Origin: Methanobacteriota archaeon
Lineage (GTDB): Archaea; Thermoplasmatota; Thermoplasmata; RBG-16-68-12
Reading direction: 5' to 3'
DNA length: 39,621 bases
Assembly (NCBI GenBank): GCA_005878915.1
Contig: VBML01000030.1
Span: 1 to 39,621 of the forward strand
The position numbers were made by a program, and so were the translations under genes. This document shows, piece by piece, positions 1-8,610 of this stretch (positions are counted from its first letter, which is position 1; the number at the start of each line of letters is the position of its first letter). The notes beneath the pieces are model-generated. The model had not been told where the DNA came from. It worked only from the letters and a program-made list of their open reading frames with translations, and did no database searches.

Positions 1-102
1 GAGGGACTGTCGTACAGAAAGAGGATTCTCGCAGGCCCCTTCGAACCCCGGGATTCCCGCGAATCTCGGCAATTCGACGGCATCCTGTTCGAGACCAGCT
101 GA
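1..102 (+). CDS. C-terminal fragment of an upstream CDS (ends EGLSYRKRILAGPFEPRDSRESRQFDGILFETS*)
   Basis: Frame 1 is open from base 1 to TGA at 100-102; truncated by the window edge; family not recognised. Confidence 0.35.
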   Translation, partial: EGLSYRKRILAGPFEPRDSRESRQFDGILFETS

Positions 103-161
103 AGGCCCAAGAACTTTCCTGTCCCGCGGGATAAATAGGAGGGAGGACATGCGCGCTCCCG

Positions 162-1295
162 TTGACTCGCATCCTGTTTCTTGCCGCCGACATTGACCTC
201 TCGCGGAACCGCGGGGACACCCTGCACGCGCGAAATCTCGCACGAGCCCTCGTGCGCGTCGGAAACGAGGTTCACATGGTCGTAGGAGCGAGCCCAAGCG
301 CGGAGCCAATCGATGGGGTGAACGTTTCGGTACGGCCGGATCGCGGGGACGCACGCATCGTACGGTTCCTCCTCAGGAAAGTCCGAGACGTCCGGCCGGA
401 CATCATCTATGAACGTCGATTTTCGCCCAAGCTGGCGTCCGCGCTTTCCGTGCTCACTGGCCTGCCCTTCGCGGTGGAAATCAACGGGATACCGGGCATG
501 GAGGCGGCGATGCAAGGCCGGCCGGGACCTAGCGGGCTTTCCGCTCGCGTGAGGCGAACCGCGCACACTCGCTTCCTGAGGAGCGCCGCCTCCATCGTGG
601 CGGTCACGCCCGGGTTGAGGAACGCTCTGGTCACCGCATACGGAGTCGACCCCTCACGGGCGTTTGTCGTTCCGAACGGAGTCGACGCGGAAATGTTCCG
701 CCCTGAAGACCGGACGGCCGCGCGAAGAGACCTGTCCCTTTCGGACGGGAAGATCGTGTGCTTCGTGGGGAACCTCGTCCGGTGGCAGGGGCTCGACCTG
801 TTCATGGCCGCGATGGAACAAACCCCTGGGTCCCTGTCTGCCGTCTTAGTAGGGGATGGCCCGGATCATGCACGACTGGTGGAGCTCGCGAGGAGCCGAG
901 GTCTCGGTCATCGCGTGCGATTCATGGGAGAAGTTCCCTACTCGACCGTCCCCCGCTATCTTGCGGCAGCCGACGCATGCGTCGCACCGTTCACCGCAGA
1001 ACGAAACCTTCCCTTGGGAGTCTCTGCGCTCAAGGTCCTCGAATATCTTGCGAGTGCCCGCCCGATTGTCGTCACAGCGATCCCCGGAGCACGGGATCTC
1101 GTGGACGAGCTTGGATGCGGGTTGGTCGTGCCGCCGGAAGATCCCGCTGCATTAGGAGAAGCCATGGTCGAAGTCGTGTCGAACGAAGCGTTTGCAGGAG
1201 CAGCGCTCCGGGCGAGCGAAATCGTCCGAGAGAGGTACTCGTGGGACCGAACCGCGCAGATGGTCACCGACATTCTCCGAAGAAGTCTGAATTAG
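162..1295 (+). CDS. GT4-family glycosyltransferase
   Basis: N-terminal Rossmann-type start, VVPNGVDAEMFRP, GDGPDHARLVELA and EYLASARPIV motifs; TTG start after TATA-like gataaata. Confidence 0.88.
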   Translation: MTRILFLAADIDLSRNRGDTLHARNLARALVRVGNEVHMVVGASPSAEPIDGVNVSVRPDRGDARIVRFLLRKVRDVRPDIIYERRFSPKLASALSVLTGLPFAVEINGIPGMEAAMQGRPGPSGLSARVRRTAHTRFLRSAASIVAVTPGLRNALVTAYGVDPSRAFVVPNGVDAEMFRPEDRTAARRDLSLSDGKIVCFVGNLVRWQGLDLFMAAMEQTPGSLSAVLVGDGPDHARLVELARSRGLGHRVRFMGEVPYSTVPRYLAAADACVAPFTAERNLPLGVSALKVLEYLASARPIVVTAIPGARDLVDELGCGLVVPPEDPAALGEAMVEVVSNEAFAGAALRASEIVRERYSWDRTAQMVTDILRRSLN

Positions 1296-1360
1296 CCCGC
1301 TGGGGTCGTCATCCCGAGCGGGATAAGGCCTATCTAGCGGTGGGGTGTTCGCGCGCCTAG

Positions 1361-2440
1361 TTGGTGGTCCCTGCGGCAACGAGACGAATCATGGTGACGG
1401 GCGCTGGGGGATCCGCCGGGATCAATTTCATCGACTCAGTACGAGTGTCGAGTCGACCGTACTACATCGTCGGCGTCGATGTGAATCGCTGGCACCTGGA
1501 GCTCCCCAAGGTCGATGCCGCCTATGTGGTACCGAAGGCCGCGGAAGAACGCTACATCCCGTCGCTCCGAAAGGTGATTCGAAAGGAGAAGATCGAGTTC
1601 GTCCACCCCCAGCCCGATGTCGAGGTAGAAACGATTTCGGAACACCGAGACGAACTCGGAGCGCGGACGTTCCTGCCGTCGAAGGAGACGGTGCGCGTCT
1701 GCCGGGACAAAATGGCCACGAACGCGAAACTCCGGTCTGGCCACGTGCCCGTCCCGGAATCGTACTTGGTCGAACGCCTGCCGGACCTGCCGAGAATTCT
1801 CGGGCGGCTCCGCAAGGGGAACAACCCCGTATGGCTGCGGGCGGTTCGCGGCGCGGGCTCGAGGGCCGCTCTCCCGGTGATGACTGCCCGGCAGGCCCGT
1901 GAATGGATCCACTATTGGCAGACGATGCGAGCCCTCGAGTCTCGCGATTTCATGATGGCCGAATTCCTCCCGGGCCGGGAGTACGCATTCCAGAGCCTTT
2001 GGCGGGACGGCGACTTGATCACGTCCGCGTGCCGGATGCGGCTCGAGTACCTCATGGGCAATCTCTCGGTCAGCGGTCAATCCTCGTCCCCCTCGGTCGC
2101 GGTCACCGTTCGCAGTGACGCGGTCAACGAGGTGGCCACGAGGGCGGTCCAGACTATCGATCCGCACGCGACGGGCGTGTTCTGTCTCGACATCAAGGAG
2201 GACTCTAGCGGCACACCGTGCATTACGGAAATCAATGCGGGCCGATTCTTCACAACGAGCAACTTCTTCGCGCGGCTTGGCGCGAACATGCCGGATGACC
2301 TGATCCGCCTCGCGTTCGGCGAGAAGCTCCCCAGACGGCGGAGGTACGATGCCGTCCCGCCGAACTGCTACTGGATCCGCTTGATGGACGCAGGGCCCGT
2401 CCTGGTGCGTGGTGAGCGGTGGCGGGGTTCAGAAGCCTGA
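1361..2440 (+). CDS. ATP-grasp protein, carbamoyl-phosphate-synthase-like
   Basis: MVTGAGGSAGINFIDSVR N-terminus, EFLPGREYAFQSLWRDG and FCLDIKED...ITEINAGRFFTT ATP-grasp signatures. Confidence 0.82.
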   Translation: MVVPAATRRIMVTGAGGSAGINFIDSVRVSSRPYYIVGVDVNRWHLELPKVDAAYVVPKAAEERYIPSLRKVIRKEKIEFVHPQPDVEVETISEHRDELGARTFLPSKETVRVCRDKMATNAKLRSGHVPVPESYLVERLPDLPRILGRLRKGNNPVWLRAVRGAGSRAALPVMTARQAREWIHYWQTMRALESRDFMMAEFLPGREYAFQSLWRDGDLITSACRMRLEYLMGNLSVSGQSSSPSVAVTVRSDAVNEVATRAVQTIDPHATGVFCLDIKEDSSGTPCITEINAGRFFTTSNFFARLGANMPDDLIRLAFGEKLPRRRRYDAVPPNCYWIRLMDAGPVLVRGERWRGSEA

Positions 2441-3063
2441 AAGGGTTGCTCGTCGACTTCGATGGGACCCTCGTCGACCTCCCCACGGACTACGAGGGGA
2501 TGAGGCGGGACCTGCGCGCCGCGTTTGGCGGGTATGGACGGGATCGGCCCTTCCGGCCGCTGCTGGACTCGTTGGCGCAGATCCGTGGCGAACTTCTCCG
2601 CGATGGGGTCCCCCCCGCCGAAGTCAGCACACGGATGTACGTCGCAGAGGGGGTCGTGACGAGATATGAGGAGGAAGCGGCGGGTAACGCTCGCGCCCGA
2701 GGCGGCGCGGGTGCGTTTCTCGAGGAGGTCAAGAAGCGGAGCCTGGGTGTGGCGATTGTCACGAACAACGGGCGCAGCGCCGTCGACAAAGCCTTTCAGT
2801 TGCTCCAGCTCCCGCGCCCGGACTTCATCGTCGCCCGCGGGGAAGCCGAGAGGTTCAAGCCGATGCCCGAACCCGCAATCAAAGCACTCGCCTTGCTGCG
2901 CATGGAGCCTCGCGACGTTCTCCTCGTCGGAGACGACGAGCGTGACTACGCAATGGGCCTAGCGGCGGGAATCGAGACCGTGCTCGTCGGGGGAAGGGTG
3001 CCGGGAGCGACCCGCGTTGCGACGTTGCTGGATGTCATCGGTCTCCTGGGGCCCTCGCCATGA
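2419..3063 (+). CDS. HAD-superfamily hydrolase
   Basis: DFDGTLVD motif I, VTNNGR motif II, VLLVGDDERDYAMGLAAG motif IV; overlaps the ATP-grasp gene. Confidence 0.88.
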   Translation: MAGFRSLKGLLVDFDGTLVDLPTDYEGMRRDLRAAFGGYGRDRPFRPLLDSLAQIRGELLRDGVPPAEVSTRMYVAEGVVTRYEEEAAGNARARGGAGAFLEEVKKRSLGVAIVTNNGRSAVDKAFQLLQLPRPDFIVARGEAERFKPMPEPAIKALALLRMEPRDVLLVGDDERDYAMGLAAGIETVLVGGRVPGATRVATLLDVIGLLGPSP

Positions 3064-3812
3064 TTGCCCGGACGAACAAGGGCCTTCGGGAGTACTACGA
3101 CCAGAAGGCCCTGCGGCTGAACGAGCTCGCCGCGACGTACGAGCATCCGAACTGGTACAAGCGCTTCTTCTACCAGAGACGGTTCCGCGTCGTCTTTGAT
3201 TCCCTCGACCCGCGGTCGAATGAACGAATCCTTGATCTCGGTGCGGGTCCGGGATACTACTCGCACCGCATCGCGGAGCGCGGCGCGACTCCCGTGGCCA
3301 CGGACATCGCGAGAAACTACCTCGTTCAGATCCCGAGCTCGGTGACGCACCGCGTGTCGGCGAGCGCGGAATCCCTCCCGTTCCAGCGAGGGGCTTTCGA
3401 CAAGGTCCTCGCGACGGAGATCCTCGAACACACGCTCAACCCTGAGGCGGTGCTCTCCGAGATCGCCCGGGTGTTGAAACCTGGAGGGCGGGCCGTCATC
3501 ACATCCCCCAGCAGCACGTCGTACATGGACCGACTGTACGAGCTGAAGGCCGCGGTTCATCGATACGAATTCACCGAACACCTGCAGGAGTTTCAGCGGG
3601 CGACGTTCGTCGCCCTGCTGAGTCGCTTCTTTCGGGTCAAGCAGATGCGCTTCGCCAACTGCCTCGTCCCCTATCCGCTCGATTTTCTCGTCATGAGAAT
3701 CCCGGGGCGAATCGGGGTCCCCATGGTCACCCGAATCGAAGAGTCCCTCGCAGAGGGCCGCGGGGGCCCGCGCTTCGGCTGGACCATGGTTGGTGTCGTC
3801 GAGGGGGCTTAG
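3060..3812 (+). CDS. Class I SAM-dependent methyltransferase
   Basis: ILDLGAGPGYYSHRIAERGA motif I, VLATEILEHTLNPEAVLSEIARVLKPGGRAVIT; ATGA overlap with the HAD gene. Confidence 0.88.
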   Translation: MIARTNKGLREYYDQKALRLNELAATYEHPNWYKRFFYQRRFRVVFDSLDPRSNERILDLGAGPGYYSHRIAERGATPVATDIARNYLVQIPSSVTHRVSASAESLPFQRGAFDKVLATEILEHTLNPEAVLSEIARVLKPGGRAVITSPSSTSYMDRLYELKAAVHRYEFTEHLQEFQRATFVALLSRFFRVKQMRFANCLVPYPLDFLVMRIPGRIGVPMVTRIEESLAEGRGGPRFGWTMVGVVEGA

Positions 3813-4996
3813 GTCGCGGGTCCGCCAACGGCCGAATACACACTTCGGTACGCCTGCGCGACCTCTCGGATGGAAAACGTGTCTTCTGCGAGCTTCCGCG
3901 ATGCGCGTCCGAGGCTCTCCAGGATCGACCTCTCGCGGAGTTTGGATAGAGCCTGGAAGAAGGTCGCGGGGTCCGATGCGTCCACAATGGGGGACACATC
4001 GACCGGGAGCTCCGCCGATCGGGCCCCGTCCCCGGCGAGCCGGATCACGACGCGGCCACAGGCGAGCGCTTCGAGTGAGGTTCGCGGCGCGCCGAAGCTC
4101 CACGGGTCAAGAAACAGGTGGACAGAACCGTAGAACTCGGGCATCTGCGCGTTCGGCAAGTTCCACGATAATGTGGCCCGCGTGCGCCCGGCCTCGGCAC
4201 CGGCATTGCGAATCTGATCCTCCGTCGCGGCGAGGGCGAGGCGAAACTCCACCCAGTCGGGCGCTTCCGCGGCAAGACGCAGGACGCGGTCGGTGCCCAA
4301 CCTCTCGTAGCGCCCCGCATATCCGACGATCAGGCGGTCGGTCGAGGGCAGGGGGGCGGGGCGGAACCGTTCCGTGTCCACCGGGTTGGGGATCCACCAT
4401 GCTCGGACGCGGAGACCCCGCTCGCGCGCCAAGGCGTCGACGTTCGCTTTCCCGCTCCGTTCCACACACACGACGTTCGTCAGTCGCTCGAGGAGGAGGT
4501 CGTTTCGAATCGAGTCAAACTGCTCCCGAGATCCCCCGAACAGCGAATGGTCCGTGAAGAGGAGGGGATGTCCGTACCCGTCGAAGAAGCGAAGCCAATC
4601 TACCAATGACTGGCTCAAGCGCGACGGATGTCGGGAACGGAAGTTTGCGAAGTACCGGAACGCCGCGAAGCTGTGAAGGTGCACAAGATCCCCTTCCATG
4701 GCCGACGCGACCTCCCGCCGATACCACTCGTCGACCAACCACGAGGCAAGGGCAACGTACTTGCGCTTCCCCGGCGGGACAACCGCCGAGACAACGCGGC
4801 GGACCGCGTTCCCAGCACCAATCGTCCGGAGGGTGACGTTGCTCCCCCATTTCCTATCCCCTCCTCTCGCGTGTGCGGGAGAGATCAACGTGACTTGAAC
4901 ATCCGGCATCGCATCGATGAGCGTGGCGAGCGCAGTTTCAATCCCCCCGAGCCCGGGGGGTGCCACATCCGTCACATGGAGCACGCGCCGAACCAT
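3809..4996 (-). CDS. GT4-family glycosyltransferase
   Basis: DVAPPGLGGIETALATLIDAMP N-terminus, NPVDTERFRP, VGYAGRYERLGTDRVLRLA; stop codon overlaps the convergent methyltransferase stop. Confidence 0.83.
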   Translation of the reverse strand: MVRRVLHVTDVAPPGLGGIETALATLIDAMPDVQVTLISPAHARGGDRKWGSNVTLRTIGAGNAVRRVVSAVVPPGKRKYVALASWLVDEWYRREVASAMEGDLVHLHSFAAFRYFANFRSRHPSRLSQSLVDWLRFFDGYGHPLLFTDHSLFGGSREQFDSIRNDLLLERLTNVVCVERSGKANVDALARERGLRVRAWWIPNPVDTERFRPAPLPSTDRLIVGYAGRYERLGTDRVLRLAAEAPDWVEFRLALAATEDQIRNAGAEAGRTRATLSWNLPNAQMPEFYGSVHLFLDPWSFGAPRTSLEALACGRVVIRLAGDGARSAELPVDVSPIVDASDPATFFQALSKLRERSILESLGRASRKLAEDTFSIREVAQAYRSVYSAVGGPAT

Positions 4997-5171
4997 TTCC
5001 TGCCGGAGCGCAGGAACCCTCCGACCCTATCAACGTTCGGCTGACGTTCTCACCGGTGTCGCCGGTTCGACAAGAAGGAGCGCCGCCACCGTCGGCGTGT
5101 TCGCCGTTTTGAGCACCGTACCTATGAATTCAAATACACATGCTGCCACTAAATGACACGGGATTCGAATC

Positions 5172-5450
5172 GTGATCAAATACACGTGGCTGAAGATCCT
5201 CGACACGCTCAAGAAGCACACCTCACGGACAACGGTGGGCGACCTACGGAGGGAACTCGACGCCCGCGGGTTCCGCATGGGGGCCGACGAGTTCGCGGAC
5301 GACCTCGTGAAGCTCCGAGAGCTCGGCCTTGTCGAGTCCGATATCCTCGTCACCACAGACGCCGTTGCGGCGACATCCTTCGACGACTACTCCTCCGTGG
5401 GGATCACCGCGGCTGGGCTGCGGAAGGTCACGTCGATCGTGAAGATCTAG
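5172..5450 (+). CDS. Small predicted winged-helix-like protein, 92 aa
   Basis: GTG start; helical pattern WLKILDTLKKHTSRTTVGDLRRELDARGF...LVKLRELGLVESD reads like wHTH; antisense is gene-free. Confidence 0.55.
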   Translation: MIKYTWLKILDTLKKHTSRTTVGDLRRELDARGFRMGADEFADDLVKLRELGLVESDILVTTDAVAATSFDDYSSVGITAAGLRKVTSIVKI

Positions 5451-5459
5451 CGCGCGTAA

Positions 5460-6683
5460 TCATGGAAGAGCGGCACTGCCCCCGCCCGTTGCGCTGACCT
5501 TCATCGGCCGGTGACACCTCGCGCACTCCTCTACCGTCGCAGCGCAGGCCACGTGGTAGAACTTCCCGCACTCGCAGCGGTACCCGGGAAGGGCGGGCGT
5601 GAGCGCATCCTCGCAGATGCCGCAGAGGACCCCGCGCTTCCGGGGTGCCGGCGTTTCCGTGACCGTGACCGCTCTCGTACCCGATACCGACGGCGGCTTG
5701 ACGATAAAGCGGAAGGCGAGGCCCCAGAACAGGGCGATCCACGCGAGGAAGATCAGCCATCCCAGGTTCGAGTGAGCAACGGCGAGGTTCTGGACAGCCT
5801 CCTGCTGGGTGTCGCTATACGCCCCGACCAGGACGATCAGCACCATACGGAGGATGTTCGCGACGTAGCTCGTGACGAACCCAAGGGCGAGGAGCGCGAG
5901 GGCCCGCGGCTCGAATCGCTCGTACTCCGTGAGGACGAACGCGACGAACGCGCTCGCGAAGATACCGAAACTGTAGATTCCGGAGCACGCGGTCGTGATC
6001 ACGACCGTGATCGGCAAGCCCGCCTTCGTGACGAACGTGAGCCCGGGAGCAGTCGAGAGGGGGACCGGGTGAACGTTCGCAGACACTCCAAGGACGTTCA
6101 GGACCCAGGAGGTCTGGGGGGCGAGGGCCGTCCAGGAGTAGATGTCCACGCTCCTTTCGAAATCTTGGTAGTACAGGCGCGCGACGAGGAGCGGAACGAC
6201 GAGGACGAGAATCAGGGCTGCCATAAACATCAGGACGAAGTCCCTCTCCCGTGAAAACCGCGGGGGGACGAACGGGTACGCGAACAATGCCGCGGCGAAC
6301 AACAGGACGGACGTGTCCTCCGTGCCCAGGGAGATGCGATCGAACACCAGCTGGTTGTACGCGAGGTCGACGGCGATCCCCGCAATCGCGAACGCAGGGA
6401 ACCAGCGGACGATTTTCCCCCGTAGGGTCACGAAATTCAGGAACCTCGAGGCTAGGGTACGCGCGTCCCTCGGAGCCGGGGCTCCGGCGGACTTTCGGAA
6501 CAAGATGGCGAGGACCGCCAGACCGGCGGCGACAAGCGGAATCCCCAGGAACTCGACGTCTTGACCCTTCGGCGGGTTCAGGAGGAGATCGACTCCGGCG
6601 ACGACGAGCAGAAACGCGAAAAGGAGGGAGACCCGTGCGTGTCGTCTCAGAACGGTCTCGAAACGGGCGAGGTCGAATCGCAC
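5460..6683 (-). CDS. Archaeosortase/exosortase-family transmembrane protein with C-terminal RING-like zinc finger
   Basis: Multi-TM; catalytic-type residues in ITTACSGIYSFGIF (Cys), VANILRM (Arg), VAHSNLGW (His); C-terminal LCGICEDALTPALPGYRCECGKFYHVACAATVEECARCHRPM zinc-binding pattern. Confidence 0.8.
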   Translation of the reverse strand: MRFDLARFETVLRRHARVSLLFAFLLVVAGVDLLLNPPKGQDVEFLGIPLVAAGLAVLAILFRKSAGAPAPRDARTLASRFLNFVTLRGKIVRWFPAFAIAGIAVDLAYNQLVFDRISLGTEDTSVLLFAAALFAYPFVPPRFSRERDFVLMFMAALILVLVVPLLVARLYYQDFERSVDIYSWTALAPQTSWVLNVLGVSANVHPVPLSTAPGLTFVTKAGLPITVVITTACSGIYSFGIFASAFVAFVLTEYERFEPRALALLALGFVTSYVANILRMVLIVLVGAYSDTQQEAVQNLAVAHSNLGWLIFLAWIALFWGLAFRFIVKPPSVSGTRAVTVTETPAPRKRGVLCGICEDALTPALPGYRCECGKFYHVACAATVEECARCHRPMKVSATGGGSAALP

Positions 6684-6707
6684 GGACCGTCACCACGGGC
6701 GCTTAGC

Positions 6708-6716
6708 GTATAAGAG
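6708..6716 (-). promoter_or_regulatory. Putative TATA box (CTTATACGC on - strand) for the archaeosortase gene
   Basis: Located about 26-33 nt upstream of the GTG start at 6683, compatible with a near-leaderless archaeal promoter. Confidence 0.45.
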
Positions 6717-6752
6717 GGTTTTCCCCCGGCTATCGCCAAGGTGGTGGACGTC

Positions 6753-6926
6753 TCATCCTGTTGGTGGCCCTGAGGCACCGCGCCCTGAGTCCGGGACAAT
6801 CCTTGGCATCTTCGAGGCCGGACACCCGCACGTCCGATCGACGAGCAGGGTCTCGAGGCTCTGGTCGTCATAGACGACGCTGACCGGTTTCCCGCACGTC
6901 GTGCAGCGGGACCTCAGTAGCCCCAT
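6753..6926 (-). CDS. Small zinc-ribbon-like protein, 57 aa (below the ORF-track cutoff)
   Basis: Hand translation MGLLRSRCTTCGKPVSVVYDDQSLETLLVDRTCGCPASKMPRIVPDSGRGASGPPTG*; CxxC and CxC metal-ligand pairs; otherwise empty intergenic space on the same strand as its neighbours. Confidence 0.5.
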   Translation of the reverse strand: MGLLRSRCTTCGKPVSVVYDDQSLETLLVDRTCGCPASKMPRIVPDSGRGASGPPTG

Positions 6927-7074
6927 CGATCAATACCAAGCGATAGGCGGGTAAAAGAACCCTCGGCGCCGATTCTCCGATTCGATACGGAGAAAGGAAA
7001 CGACCGAGTCGTCCAATGCGCCCTTGCTGGTGTCTTGGGCTCTCGAAGCCACGGAGCGGACTGTCCAAGCCGCG

Positions 7075-7614
7075 TTACTTCCAGCGACGGACGACGTCCT
7101 CCGCGGCGGTGATCTCACCCAGGTAGTTCGTCTTGATGTAGTCGAGCCCGTCTCGGTGGGCCGCCTCCGTAAACGACTCCACCCCGTCCTCTGGGATTAC
7201 GGGGTGATACCCGCGGAAGAACGCGTCGGCACTCGTGTGGCGCGCGCAGATGTTCGTGTGAAGGCCGACGATGACAATGTCTTCGACACGAAGCGAGCGA
7301 AGGAGGGAGTCCAGGGACGTCTCGAAGAACGCGCTGTACGTTCGCTTGTCGAGGATGTAGTCTCCCTTCCGCGCGGGGATCCGCTCAATGATCTCCCCGC
7401 CCTTTGTCCCCTTCATCGAATGCGGGCCCCAGATCTTGAGCTCGAAGTCGGACGGGACGTGGGCATCGTTCACGTAGATTCGAGGGACGTCCGATCGCCG
7501 GGCAGCGTCCGCGAGCCGGCGGATGTTCGGGATGATGCGCTCCGCCCTCGGGCATGCGAGCTTCCCCGTGACGAAGTCGTTCACCATGTCCACGATTACG
7601 AGCGCGTCGTTCAT
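7075..7614 (-). CDS. Isochorismatase/nicotinamidase-like cysteine hydrolase
   Basis: LVIVDMVNDF (Asp), DKRTYSAFFET (Lys), VGLHTNICARHT (Cys) triad context; start chosen at MNDALV. Confidence 0.9.
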   Translation of the reverse strand: MNDALVIVDMVNDFVTGKLACPRAERIIPNIRRLADAARRSDVPRIYVNDAHVPSDFELKIWGPHSMKGTKGGEIIERIPARKGDYILDKRTYSAFFETSLDSLLRSLRVEDIVIVGLHTNICARHTSADAFFRGYHPVIPEDGVESFTEAAHRDGLDYIKTNYLGEITAAEDVVRRWK

Positions 7615-7687
7615 CGGGGCTGCCCGCAACGGCTAGGAGCCGAGAAGAATTAAAGTTGCGGCCACGCGCGCGGCTGCGGCGGGACGG

Positions 7688-7694
7688 TTTATAT
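7688..7694 (+). promoter_or_regulatory. Putative TATA box (TTTATAT) for the PRPP synthetase gene
   Basis: AT-rich heptamer about 35 nt before the TTG start in GC-rich DNA. Confidence 0.5.
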
Positions 7695-7725
7695 CCGGCG
7701 GGGCCTTCCGGACGACGGTGGCGCG

Positions 7726-8595
7726 TTGAAGGTCGTCGCGGGGTCGGCAAGCGTAGGGCTCGCTCGGGAACTTGCGAAGACCACTGGAGCAGACTTCGTT
7801 GACGTCGCGTACGAGAAGCACGCGGGCGGGTTCCCGGACGGGGAGAGGTACGTCCGGGTGATGGATGCGCTCGAGGGCGAATCCGTGTCGGTCGTCGCTT
7901 CGACCCATCCGGACCCGATGATCGTGGAGCTTCTTCTGCTCCTCGACGCGGTGCGGGATCTGCGCCCCCGCCGCGTGACCCTCGTGATTCCGTACTTCGG
8001 ATATGGCCGGCAGGACAGGCGCTTCGAATCCGGCGAAGCGGTCTCGGCGAAGGCCCTCGCGAGGCACCTCTCCGAGGGAGTGGACGAGGTCCTGACAATG
8101 GGACTGCACAGCCCCGACATCCTGAAGTTCTTCGAGGTGCCCGCGCGCGAGGTCAGCGGCATGCCCGCGGTCGGCAGGTTCCTGAAGACCCGGGAGATCG
8201 ACCTGGTGCTCGCGCCCGACAGGGGAGCCGTCCGCCACGCAAAAGAGGTCGCCTCCGCCTCCGGGAAGCCATGGGATGCGCTCGAAAAGACGCGCATCGA
8301 CTCATACACCGTGAGGTTCGAGCCGAAGCGATTGGACGTGCGTGGGCGCCGGGTCGCAATCATTGACGACGTCATCTCCACGGGCGGGACCGTCGCGCTC
8401 GCAGCGAAGGAACTCCAGGCCCAGGGGGCGAAGCACGTCCTCGTCGCCACCCTGCATGGGCTCTTCGTGGGGAACGCGTGGGACAAGCTCGCCGTCTGCG
8501 ACGAGGTCGCGAGTTCGGACACGGTTCCCTCGCGGGCGACGAAGTTCTCCGTAGCTCCTGAGCTTGCGGCGGGGATCAAGGCCGCCCGCCCATAG
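7726..8595 (+). CDS. prs: Ribose-phosphate pyrophosphokinase (PRPP synthetase)
   Basis: GFPDGERYVRV, IPYFGYGRQDRRFESGEAVSAK, VAIIDDVISTGGT PRPP-binding signature. Confidence 0.95.
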   Translation: MKVVAGSASVGLARELAKTTGADFVDVAYEKHAGGFPDGERYVRVMDALEGESVSVVASTHPDPMIVELLLLLDAVRDLRPRRVTLVIPYFGYGRQDRRFESGEAVSAKALARHLSEGVDEVLTMGLHSPDILKFFEVPAREVSGMPAVGRFLKTREIDLVLAPDRGAVRHAKEVASASGKPWDALEKTRIDSYTVRFEPKRLDVRGRRVAIIDDVISTGGTVALAAKELQAQGAKHVLVATLHGLFVGNAWDKLAVCDEVASSDTVPSRATKFSVAPELAAGIKAARP

Positions 8596-8610
8596 CGGTG
8601 CCTCCGGTCT

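Noticed and set aside
407-805. Antisense ORF MNRSSPCHRTRFPTKH... opposite the first GT4 gene
   Set aside because: High-GC shadow ORF: Ser/Arg-rich composition, no domain motifs, fully inside a convincing gene.
2946-4103. 385-aa minus-strand ORF spanning the methyltransferase
   Set aside because: Arg/Gly-rich non-protein-like composition; it overlaps the well-supported methyltransferase on + and the GT4 end on -.
5815-6696. 293-aa minus-strand ORF in an alternate frame of the archaeosortase gene
   Set aside because: Same-strand shifted-frame artefact with Arg/Pro-rich composition; the archaeosortase frame has coherent TM helices and motifs.
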